Positions 1 through 10,700 of a stretch of 64,000 nucleotides of DNA are shown here, in pieces (position 1 is the stretch's first letter; the number at the start of each line of letters is the position of its first letter). This DNA comes from Ceratopteris richardii (lineage: Eukaryota; Streptophyta; Polypodiopsida; Polypodiales; Pteridaceae): NCBI GenBank assembly GCA_020310875.1, contig MU260052.1:445001-509000 (forward strand). Reading direction: 5' to 3'. Below the pieces are notes generated by a model. It searched no databases and was not told where the DNA came from. It was given only the letters and a program-made list of their open reading frames with translations. The position numbers and the translations under genes are program-made.

Positions 1-177
1 GAGTTTGCAAACTATCATTTTGATGGTTTCACATCACTCATTTTGGCCATTTACTCATTTTTATGGAAAAATTCTCCCAAATTTTCTCTATAGACTAGAT
101 ACTTAGTCACCTCTTTAAAGTGTAAGTGGTGATTGGTTATATCTAGTGTTATTAGTATTCTAGTCACTTGTTCAACA
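1..177 (+). repeat. Element A, end of the 5' LTR (partial)
   Basis: The stretch ends in TTCAACA immediately before a primer-binding-site-like sequence, as expected for the 3' end of a copia 5' LTR. Its left part lies outside the window and no second copy was found to the right of the element, so the assignment rests on position alone. Confidence 0.45.
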
Positions 178-189
178 TGGCATAAGAGG
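178..189 (+). other. Degraded primer-binding site of element A (tRNA-iMet)
   Basis: TGGCATAAGAGG matches 9 of 12 positions of TGGTATCAGAGC, the complement of the 3' end of plant initiator tRNA-Met, and directly follows the CA end of the putative LTR. Confidence 0.5.
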
Positions 190-248
190 TTTTAGAAACA
201 TTGGGTTGATCATGGTCTTGTGCAAGTGTCTCCAAAAGGAGACATAAT

Positions 249-1183
249 ATGCAAGGAAAAGACCATTTTGAGACCCATTAGTTTGATGGCACTAAATTAT
301 CTCTATGGAAGAATCAAATTCATGATGTCATGATACAAAGAAGATGCTCGAAGCTGATCGGTGGTCATACAAAGAAACCTGCTCATATGGATAATGATGA
401 TTGGGAAGATCTTGATGAAATGGCAATGTCCACAATGCATCTACATCTTGTAGATAATATTGTTGATGCTCTCGAGACTTTCTTTTCTGCTAGTGCAAAA
501 TAAAGAAAGAACCGTCTTTGGAACGAGTTCAACCAAATGAAGAAGACACCTAAACAAACCATCACAAAGTTTGTTACCAAGGTCAAGGAGGTTGCGGATC
601 AGTTAGCATCCATTGGAGAACTGATTGAAGAAGAGGCTATCATGAGGCAAATTCTCGATGGGATTCGAAGTGATAAGCAGTGGCAATCTTCAACATGGCT
701 TACGATCACACCATGGATATGCAAACTACAGACTTCAACATCTTTCTTGGACAACTCTTCAATCAAGAGGCCAACAATAGCATAAAGGAAGGTAACTCCT
801 ATCATGGTAATTCAACTAGTGTTCTATACGCAGATAAGAAGGTTAAGAAGTAGAAAGGCAAGAAGAAGGAAGAAGATGAAGAAGAGACTTCCCAAGCCAA
901 CTTCGCAAGCAAGAGCAAGTGGAAAGGGAAGAAGAAAGGACCAAAGCAAGACAAAGCCAAAGGTTAGAATGTTCAACCTTGTGCCATCTAGGATAAGACC
1001 ACCCACACCACTCAGAGTTGTTGGTTCAATGGGAAGACCCAAAAAGGAAATGGAAGAGGTGGATATGGTAGCAATAGAGGCAGAGGTGGACATAACTTCA
1101 ACAATAACAATAGAGGCTATAATAGAAGGCACTACAACAAATATTCAAAAGATCAACCACATGAAGACTCATTGCTTTTCATG
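249..1183 (+). pseudogene. Element A gag (UBN2-type copia gag), broken
   Basis: Starting at ATG 249, the frame reads a typical copia Gag: an F-D-G-T-K-L...W-K motif near the start (with one stop before FDG), then a helical capsid-like region with W-x-E-F-N-Q-M and a conserved I-L-D-G-I pattern around 537-690. Frameshifts follow. A lysine/arginine-rich segment (about 840-960) occupies the nucleic-acid-binding region, but I see no intact CCHC zinc knuckle. Gag of this family forms the virus-like particle that packages element RNA. The copy is not functional. Confidence 0.7.
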
Positions 1184-1189
1184 AATCTA

Positions 1190-2510
1190 AGCCACAAAGA
1201 AGGTAAAGAAGATGATCATTTGTTCTACATAGATTCAAGATGTTCGAATCATGTTGGAGGCAAAATTGCTCTTCTATCTGATTTGGAAAGGCCAAAGCAT
1301 AGACATGAAGTGCAAACATGGGATGACACAAAGCAGGCCAAATAGTTGAAAAAGGCTTGCAAGTTAGGTTCACCCAGCATGGAGCTTTTGTGGAAGATCC
1401 ATGTCAAGGATTCAAGAAGATAGCCAGAGGTGAGAAGCACTTTTGAAAAGGGAGAAACTAGGAACACAACTCTATTCAACTTTGGGTCTCAAACCCTAAG
1501 TGAGCTTGAAGTGTGGCATAAGAGACTTGCTCATGTGAACGAAAGAACCTTGAAGGATATATGCAGAGATCAAAGTGTTCTAGGACTCTCGAACATATCA
1601 AAGCAACACATGATCAAAAGGTGTGATGCATGTCAGATTGGGAAGGCACAAAGACAACCATTGAACCACAACGGCTACATCCACAACAACTTATTGGACT
1701 TAGTACATATAGATGTATGAGGGACCAAGTCAAGAACCTTCATTGGCAGGATCAAGGTATTATGTCTCATTTATTGACGACCATAGTAGATGGACTATTC
1801 TTTACTTTATCAAGAGTAAGAATGAAGTGTTTGATTGCTTCAAGAAGTATCTCGGACATGTGGAGAATCATACATGTAGATCACTCAAGAAGCTCAGATC
1901 TGATGGAGGGGGAGAATACTTCTCCAAAGATTTTGGTGAGTTCTTACAGGATAAAGGTATCAAAAGGGAAGTGACTACCAGGTACTCTCCTCAACTAAAT
2001 GGAATCACCGAGAGGGGAAACAAGACATTGGTTGGATCAGCTTGAACAATGCTTGAAGAGAAGAAGTTGCCACATTAGCTATGGGTAGAATCTATCTCGA
2101 CAATTGTGTACCTTGTCAATAGACTCTCATCCACATCACTTCAAGGTATGGCTCCTTATGAAGCATGGCATGGAAGAAAAGCTAGTCTTGGACATTGCAA
2201 GGTTTTTGGTTGTTTGGCTTATGTTCATGTACCATCACAAATAATAGGTCAGCTAGATGAAAGGGCAACAAAGGCAATGTCTATTGGATATGATTCAACT
2301 CATATGTGTTATAGGTTCTATAATCCTTCAACGAAGCAATTCACTACAAGTAGAGATGTTGTGTTTGAAGAACACAGGTCTTGGTATGATGAAGACAAAC
2401 AAAAGGTAACTCTACAATATGATCTTGATTCGGATTCTCATCAATTAGGAAGCAAGCATGATACATAGGTCCAGGATCCAAGAAGTGATAGAGACGATGA
2501 CCAAGATGAA
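1190..2510 (+). pseudogene. Element A protease, GAG-pre-integrase and integrase region, broken
   Basis: A protease-like motif F-Y-I-D-S-R-C-S-N-H near 1230 has the catalytic D-S-G changed to D-S-R. From 1430 a GAG-pre-integrase zinc domain is clear (WHKRLAHVNE... C-D-A-C-Q-I-G-K near 1510-1655). A frameshift near 1700 leads into the integrase core (F-I-D-D-H-S-R-W near 1770, L-R-S-D-G-G-G-E-Y near 1895, S-P-Q-L-N-G near 1990), then to the copia integrase C-terminal part (A-P-Y-E-A-W-H-G-R-K near 2150; K-V-F-G-C-L-A-Y near 2200). Stop codons at about 2042 and 2466 break it. The reading continues at 19443 after the nested insertion. Confidence 0.85.
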
Positions 2511-2515
2511 AGGGA

Positions 2516-2745
2516 TGTTGGAGTTAGACGTCTGCGGAAGCACACGAACAACACAAAGAAGAAGAAGAAGCTGGGAGCACAACACACAATACTGAATGTA
2601 TTACTAGAGAATGTACAAAGATAAGTAGCCCATTAGGGCAATAGGCGTATATACAAGCCGGGGGAAAAAAACCTCCTAAAGAGGGAAAAAAGTGCCCCGG
2701 TGGTCCTAGTGTGTTCACACACATCACTACCTAAATATATCAACA
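2516..2745 (-). repeat. Element B 3' LTR
   Basis: 230 bp, TGTTG...CAACA, paired with 19208-19437. The AGGGA duplication lies just outside. On the minus strand it is preceded by the polypurine tract at 2746-2758. Confidence 0.93.
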
Positions 2746-2758
2746 AATCCCCCCTGGG
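2746..2758 (-). other. Element B polypurine tract
   Basis: On the minus strand the sequence reads CCCAGGGGGGATT directly before the LTR. This is the expected plus-strand-primer position. Elements C and E have the same tract beside their 3' LTRs. Confidence 0.8.
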
Positions 2759-2816
2759 AGTGATGCAGTGAACAAGGAGCTGGCACTCATGTATAAGGAA
2801 GTGCCAAGCTATGTGG

Positions 2817-3151
2817 AAATCACTCCACAAAAGGAAGTAAGCCCAAAGCTTTGCAGAAAGCTTCAAACTTCTCCCTAGGCAGAGCCTTCGTGAAAAGGTC
2901 TGCAATGTTCTCCTGCGTGGGCACATATGCCAAGCTGATCTCCCCAACAGAGAACCTCTCCCTGACATAGTGATAATGCACCTCAATGTGCTTAGTGCGA
3001 GCATGGAACACAAGGTTCCTCGCAACTGCCAATGCGCTCTGACTGTCAGTGAAGATGGTGGTGGTAGAAGTCTGACCAACACCCAAATCAGCCATAAGGC
3101 GTCTGAGCCACACACACTCAACAGTAGCTGTGAAAGCTACCCTATACTTAG
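2817..3151 (-). pseudogene. Element B RNase H, C-terminal half
   Basis: The minus-strand frame reads the end of a copia RNase H: ADLGVGQ, then T-D-S-Q-S-A-L (catalytic aspartate), R-T-K-H-I-E-V-H-Y-H, and ENIADLFTKALPR before the stop at 2817. It joins across element T (CTTAG duplication at 3147-3151 and 15550-15554) to 15555-15780. RNase H removes the RNA template during reverse transcription. Confidence 0.88.
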
Positions 3152-3777
3152 TGACACTCTAGCACAATGGTGAGTACCAACGTGAGGAGATACACCTCAT
3201 AAATGTCAATCCGTGGAGACGTGAGGACCGGTATGAAGACCGCGAGCAAGTGATGGCACAAGTGCGTGAGTGAAAGCACACAAGCATGCACACACATACA
3301 CACACACGCGCACAAGGTAAGAGCAAAGAGTGGAACAATGGAAAGCTTCGATTACCAAAGAGTTCTCTTACAAAACTGAAATCTACAACAAGCTAACCCC
3401 AAAAGTGAGCTCTCCAGCCCTTTTTATAGTTTTTGAGTGCTTTTGGCCCTGTCCAGACCTAGTGTCCGGCCTAGTTAAAAATTAGGTTCTAGGGCTTATT
3501 TGGGGGCTCAAACGGAATCTAAAAATTATGAAAATTGGTAGTATGATACATCTAATACTCCTCAAGCTCAAGGACTCCTTGGCTTGAACAAAATGGAGCT
3601 GTAAAAATAGAAAATGGTATTTACAATGATATTTAGTGATAAAAATCACTATTTTTATAGGGATTTCTTCTGAAAATTTGACATGTGAATCTTGGAGCTC
3701 CCTACTTGCTCCTTCTTCTCATGTGTTCACTTCCTTGATGCGCTTCCATGCTTTGTCCTTGACCTTGAGCTTCAACA
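3152..3777 (-). repeat. Element T 3' LTR
   Basis: On the minus strand it runs TGTTGAAG...GTGTCA. It differs from the 5' LTR by G versus A at about 3405 and C versus G at about 3440. It is preceded on the minus strand by the polypurine tract. Confidence 0.96.
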
Positions 3778-3792
3778 ACTCCCCCCCTCTTG
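3778..3792 (-). other. Element T polypurine tract
   Basis: On the minus strand the stretch reads AAGAGGGGGGGAGT directly against the TG of the 3' LTR, the canonical plus-strand DNA priming site. Confidence 0.85.
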
Positions 3793-4780
3793 AGTCTGTC
3801 GTCCCTGACAGACCCTTGTTGGCGTGGTTGTTCCATGTAGTACATTGAGAGGTAGTGTCTTGTTACGTTCAACAGGGGCGGTCCCTCTTCCCAATGTATC
3901 CTGGTCATTTGTCTGGTTCTTCACTTTGCCACTGTTATCTCTTGCAGTTTGTAGTCCCTTTGTACGTACTTCTGCCTTGGATTCCATCTGGGTGGTGCAT
4001 TTGTAAGTTTTCCAAAACTGCTAGCTGCTCAAAGGAGGTGGTCAATGTTGATTGTGAGCAACTCTCGGTGGTGATGGCTTCCTCGCGCTTGTTGTTGTCA
4101 TCTTGATGTCGTCTGGTTCTTCCAAAGGTGGCTTTTCATAGTTTTCATGCCAAGTACTTGTAACCCATAATGAATGGTGGGTAAGTGCATTAGTGCATGG
4201 GTTGAACAAAATATGTGCCTTGTGCATGGCCTTGTAATGAGGCCCTACATATGCGTACTTGGAAAATGCATGGCAAGAAGTATGGTGCAAGAGGTTGGGT
4301 CTTGAGCTAAGTGCTCAAGGGTATGCTGACGAAGAGGTTTCCTAATCTATCATGGTTATAGTGTTGTTGAAGCATACACAGCTTACCATGGTGAAGGGTC
4401 CGTGGATCTTCATCTCTTCGTGTTGTAGTTCCAGCATGGTGTTTGACCCTTGTCTTGTTCTTTTTGTTGATGGATGTCCTTGCTGAAAGTTCGCTGATGG
4501 GCATTTTCAAGCACAATCCTCTTCTTTGCCTCCTTTTTTTTTTTTTTTTTTTTTGGAACAATGGCATCAAACAAGAAGAAAGATATTAGTATCAATAACA
4601 TATTTTGCATGTGAAAATTGTGTTGTGTCTCATGTGCCTGGGATTTCTCAATTGTGTCTATGCATGGCCATGTAAGGTGGCCCTATATTGATGCATACTT
4701 TGGAAATGCATGACCTGAATGGTGCAAAAGACAAGGTTATGCCAAAGGCACATGGTTGCTGCACGTCGAGGCTTTCGATG
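3793..4780 (-). other. Element T 3' non-coding segment between Pol stop and polypurine tract
   Basis: About 1 kb with no plausible coding frame. It contains an uninterrupted run of 21 T (4534-4554; poly-A on the element's sense strand) and an approximate 80-bp repeat (about 4221-4300 and 4661-4735, sharing GCATGGCC, GGCCCTA and AAATGCATG). I see no further ORF such as an envelope-like gene. Confidence 0.6.
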
Positions 4781-7700
4781 TTACTCGCATAGTTGATGCA
4801 TTCTTTGTTTGGAGGTGTCGATTGGATCTCGAAATGGTGTAATCCTCCTAATGGGAACCCATTTCCGAATAGTATTTGGCCCTGTAGAGATCACCTCAGG
4901 CCAGTTCTTCTTTGGATGTTGTCCAAACTTTGGTATCCAGTGTGGTTGGCCCCTTGGTTCTGTGGATGTTGCTTGTGCTTTTGGCTTCCAAACCCATATC
5001 CTGGGTGAATGCCTACCTTTTTGTGTAGAAGGGTTGAGTTTAGCTTCCTTTGGGCTTTGTGCTCTGTTCTTACCCTTTGCTTTCCTTGGCTTCTTTGTTG
5101 AGGCCTTTCGCATGGTGGGGAGCATAGTTCTTTGTACGTGTAAGAGCTTCTTGGGTACCCACATCTGTAATCGCCCTTGTTGAGCTGTAGCTAATTTTTT
5201 AGGCACCCAAATTTGTACCTGATTGTGGTCGACCTTCATTGATAGCTTCGGTACCCAAATTTGATGGATTCTTCGTGCTTGACCCTGTCGTAGGTGCGTG
5301 GTCCTTCTGTAGTCATGGTCGATCTGGTTGGGTGGGAGTCCTTGAGGCAACATCGATGGTTGTACGCCTTTCTTTACCCAGATCTGTGTCATGCCCAACA
5401 CTTCTTTCTTCTTGAATTCTGTCTGTCGAGTTGATATAGCAGATGTCATTTTTGCTTGCCTCCTTGGTTGGGTTACACTTGCATTAGTATGTGAAGGAGA
5501 AGGGAGGTGTGCTGGCCTTTGAGCTTTGGCTTTCATGATTGAGTCCTTGTGCGTCAGAGGGTCGGTGACACACACGAAATTTTCTTTATGAAGATTAGTT
5601 TTAGGAGAACTCAGAGAATGTGTGACCTTTGGATTTGTGAGCATGCACTTGCCTAATTTTAATGTAATGCATTGTTCATGTACCCAAACTTGAAGAAGTT
5701 GACTTCTTAGGTTCAAGTTGACTGCATGGTCGTAGATCCAATCTTGACCTAGGACAAGGGGCTCTGTAAGGTCTGCATCATGACACACTAGCATTTTGAC
5801 TTTCATTGGAACATCTTGAAGGTAGATGGGAAGTTCCACCTCGCCTAAACAAGTGGTTTCCACACCTCCCAATCCTATGAGATAGGCTTCTATAGGCTTG
5901 ATGTCCAATTGCAGGTCTTGGCAGTATGAAAGTCTAACTGCACTAGTTGCTGCACCTGAGTCAATTAATGCTCTCACAGTCTTTGCATTCTTCCCTTGCC
6001 CTACCGCTATGGTCACAAATGGACGTCGATCAATTATTTGAGAAGCAGTTAGGTCCGATTTTTGGCAGATGTCCATGTGATATTTTGGAGCTTTTGTGTT
6101 GACCTCTAGGCCTAATCGTCGTAACTTATTTCTTCTGATGCGCTCTCTTGCCTCTGCTTGTGCTTCTTCTCTAACCCTTAACTCCTCTTCTTTTCGCTTC
6201 TTAGCAGTGTTGAGTCTCATTAGCATTTCCTGTGTAAGAGGTTCTTGATATAGCTTGACTCGACAACCACTGATATAGTTTGGTAAGACATCGCCTTCTA
6301 GTGTGGCCAATTGAACTGCACCGCTAGTGGAAATTCTATTAATGATCATGGGTCCATATCCTCTTTTTTCCAATTTACGGGCATGTTGCTTTAGTGTATA
6401 AACCAACACTAGGTCTCCCTCCTTCAAGCCTTTATCCTTGATATGTGCATCAAAGTATGCTTTTTGCCTTTTCTTTGCAGCATAGATGCCTGCCGCGGCT
6501 CGTAGCCTTGTCTCACCTAAGCGTTCTAAATCAAAGATCCTCGAGGATAACTCATGTCCGTTCCAACCATGCTCTTGTGCTACTTTTAAAGTTGGGATTA
6601 GGAAATCCAATGGTAGCACAGCATTTTGTCCGAAGACCATCTGAAATGGGGTGGCATTGAGTACCGTTTTATAAGCAACTCGGTAGGCCCAAACAGCATG
6701 ATGAAGTTGTTTGTCCCAATCAGAGCGTTTGTTATTTACGAGTTTTGTCAATACGTTACATAGGATCTTATTCGTGCTCTCAGCTTGTCCGTTAGCTTGT
6801 GGATGATAGGGGGCAGACTTCTTATGTATCACCAAGAACTCTTGGAGGAGATTTTCAATGACATCATTCAAGAAGTGTGTGCCTCTATCACTTACTAACT
6901 CTATTGGTAATCCGTATCTAGTGAACACATTCTCAAATAAGAACTTAGCTGTAGTTTGAGCATCGTTCTTTGTGGTGGCTTTGACTTCTACCCACTTTGT
7001 GAGATAATCCGTGGCTACAATAATGTACTCGGCATGGGAGTTTCTGGCTGGGGGGTTAATAGGACCTACAAAGTCTATGCCCCACTTCGAAAATGCACGT
7101 CCTCCCATCATTGGTCTCAAAGGCATCTCATCCTTTCTAATCGGATATTGTGTACGTTGGCATGTGTCACATTTCTTCACATAAGTATGTGCATCCATAT
7201 GAAGAGTGGGCCACCAAAGTCCTGAGAATAGGATAGTCTTAATTACCCGATCAGGACCAAAATGTCCACCTGCCACACTGCTATGTGCAGTTTCTAAGAC
7301 TCTCAAATAATCTGATTCATGAACGCACAATCTTAAGTAACCATCTTTGCCTCTTCGGTATAGGTTATCTCCTACTAAGGCATAGTCTTTAGCCTCTTGC
7401 TCCATGCTCCGTTTTCTTGCTAGACTAGCCTCCTTTGGTAAGGTTCCTGATCTCATGAATTCTACCAATGGAGCACTCCAGTCTGGAATTAATGACACGT
7501 GATAAAGGGTAGCATGCTCCACAGGGGGTCGTTCTTTGCACACTGGACAATTCTTCATCCACTCATGAATTTCTTTATCCATACTAGGCCAATACACCCC
7601 TAAACGTTTTAGATTTTGTAGTGTTCGTTGTTTAGAATAGTGATTCCCTAGAAATCCTTCATGGGCTTGTTGCAACCAACTACTATGCTCATCATCCTGG

Positions 7701-10700
7701 ACACAACAAGCTAGAACACCTTCCGTGTCTTGTTTATACATGCTTCCTGCCAATATTTGATAGCTTTGTGACCGCACAATTTCATCCCTGTCTGTCTTCA
7801 CCTTTTTATTTGCGGGTCCAAAGGTTAGGACTGGTACCAACTTATTTGCCCATTTAGGAACAACTTCTAGATTGAACAGATAAGCATCGGGCAATTCATC
7901 CGACACTCCTTGCGGTGGCTCTCCTGAAGTGATGCGAGAAAGGTGATCCGCTCTGAGGTGGGTCTTACCTTGCCTAACAACCACTTCAAAGTCATATTCC
8001 ATTAGTAAGAGGAACCATCTTACTAAGCGTCCAGTATTGCAAGGTTTATTGACCAAGTATAATAAGGCTTGATGATCGGTGAAGAACTTAAACTTGTTGG
8101 CCAATAAATAGTGTCTAAATTTCTTTACAGCATATACCATGCCTAAGCCTTCTCTTTCGGTTGTGGTGTAGTTTCGTTCAGCAACATTCAATTGCCTGCT
8201 AGCATATGCTATAGGCAAATCTAATTTCCCTTCACCAGTTGGTTGTGACAGCACACATCCTATTGCATAATTGGATGCATCCACATGTACGTGGAATGTC
8301 TTATTCCAATCAGGAGTCGTCAGTATTGGTGCTGTGCACAAGCGTCTCTTCAACTCATTGAAGGACTTCTCACATTCATCGTTCCACTCAAAATTTGTCA
8401 ACAAGGCATAAAGAGGTTTAGCTATGATTGCATACATGTGAATGAACCTACGGTAATATCCACAATGGCCCATAAAGGCTTGTACCTCTTTAACATTCCT
8501 TGGCCTTGGTAGCTCCGCTATGGCTTTTACTTTGTCCTCATCTGTTGATATTCCGTTCTTAGAAACAATATGACCTAAGATTTTACCTTGACGTACCATG
8601 AACACACACTTTTCTGGGTTCAGACACACTCGGTATTGTCTACACTTACTGAAGATTTGTCTAAGCTCAGGGATGTGGTATCTTCGCTCTTGGGAATGAG
8701 CACATAAATCATCCACATATACTTCTAAGCTCTTTCGCAAGAACTCTTTGAAGACATGACACATGAGTCTTTGGAATGTTGCAGGTGCATTGGTGAGCCC
8801 AAATGGCATCACACGAAATGCAAAGATTCCCCACTCTGTGGCAAAAGCTGTTTTGTGTTGATCTTCTGGGGCAATGGCTACTTGGTTGTAACCTGAAAAT
8901 CCATCAAGGAAGCTATAAACTTCCTTGCCTGCAACACGCTCCAATAAATGATCAGTGATTGGAAGTGGGTAGCTATCTCTAATCGTAGCGGCATTAACTT
9001 TTTTAAGGTTAATACACACACGTAACTTTCCATTCTTCTTGGGCACCACTACAACAGGGGACACCCATTCAGTATGCTCAATTTCATAGATGAATCCGGC
9101 TTCAATCAATCTGTAGATTTCTTCTTTTATTTTGGCTGCATAGGTGTCATTATATGTGTAGGGCTTCTGTTTGGTGGGCTTGGCATCTGCTATCATGGGG
9201 ATCGTATGAGAACAAACCTTCGGATCTACTCCCTTCAAGTCTCTATAATGCCAGGCAAACACATCCCTATATTCCCTTAACAAAGCTACCACCTCTGCTT
9301 CCTCTTCTTTACTTAGGTCGTCTCCTATGTATGTACATCTCTCTTCATTTTCTTCAATGGTGACTACAACTTTTTTGGTCTTAAATTCTTTGTTATCATA
9401 TGCTTCTCCTGTCGTGGCCTCTCTCTTAGGCATTCGTACCAAAAATTTTCGGTCTTCCACTTCATATTTCTTGAAATTTTCTGGTACTTCAAATAATTGC
9501 TCCTCCTCTCCTTGTTTAACTACTTTTCTTTTCTTTTTCTTTTGACTACCTTCACTCCCATCCTTTGAATTTACCGTTTTGATGCTTGTGAGAGGTTCTT
9601 CTTCTTTTTGCGTAAATACTCCTATGTCTTCAAGATAGTGCTCCTCTGAAGCAGAGCAGCTATCCATCACAATGGACTCTAGATCATCATCGTCCTCTTC
9701 TTTTTCCATGAAGTCACTAGGGTCACATTCGTCTAGCAAGGGCTGACACATGAACACTGAAATATCATATCCCTCCTCATCACAATGAGGTGTCCATTGT
9801 TCTTCATTGACAGCAATGTCCATGGTGGCTAGGATTTCTGCCCAACCATGAGGCTCAAATTCCTCATCTGGAAATATCATTGGCGTATAGGCTGGGTCTC
9901 TAACTGGTCTATCTCCTTGAGAAGTTCCTTTTTCTCTAGCCTTTAAGCGTTTTTCCTCTTCCTTTGCGACCTTGCACATCCACAAATGAGTATCCTCATG
10001 CATCCAAGATGTATCAGATGAACTTTTAGAATGCAGAGAGACTGAATCTCCTTGTTCCTTGTGGATAGGATTCCACTGTAGGGGTGGAACATCTCTGAAG
10101 GTGTAATCCTTCAAATTTACCTTGGTCGTGACCCCTAAGCGTTGCAAGTATAAGGAATTGGTTCCCCAATCCTGTACCACTTGCAGTTGTCGTAGGAAGG
10201 GCCTTCCTAGGATCATCTCGTAGACATTATTTTTTTCAAAGTTACATATGGCAAATGTGTGCTCAAACTCTACTCCACAGGTGGTTAGAGTTATCCCTTC
10301 GAGCAATCCTAGAGGTCTTTCCACATGGCCATCAGCCATCTGAAGCTTCATTCTAGTTGGTTTTAATGTGGGCTTGCCCCATCGCTTCCACAGGGAGGTG
10401 GTTGCAATAGCAGCACTAGCACCTGAATCTATGACTGCTTTGGTTGTGTAACCTTGGTAGGTGATTGGAAGATAAGTATTACCTTCTTCACCTTCACACA
10501 TGTCCCCTATTTTATCAAGAGGTATCTCTGGAACTTTCTCTTTAGAGCCTACTTTTGGCATTTTGGAGTCAAGTTCGGGAACTTGATCCTTCACATGATT
10601 CCATAGCTCGGGTTTTGCTTTGAGCAGCTCCTCTACCGTGAGATGACACTGAACTTTAGTGTTCTTCACGACGTCAGTGTTTCTTGGAATCATCGAGTCT

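Noticed and set aside
3151..3320. Possible tRNA gene in the T LTR
   Set aside because: The sequence repeats exactly in the other LTR and lacks box A/box B and cloverleaf potential.
3778..4780. Envelope-like ORF after Pol in element T
   Set aside because: No open frame longer than about 90 codons on the sense strand and no membrane or signal segments. The segment is non-coding.
4809..5183. 124-codon plus-strand frame antisense to T Pol
   Set aside because: Shadow of the real minus-strand Pol frame with no domain or start context.
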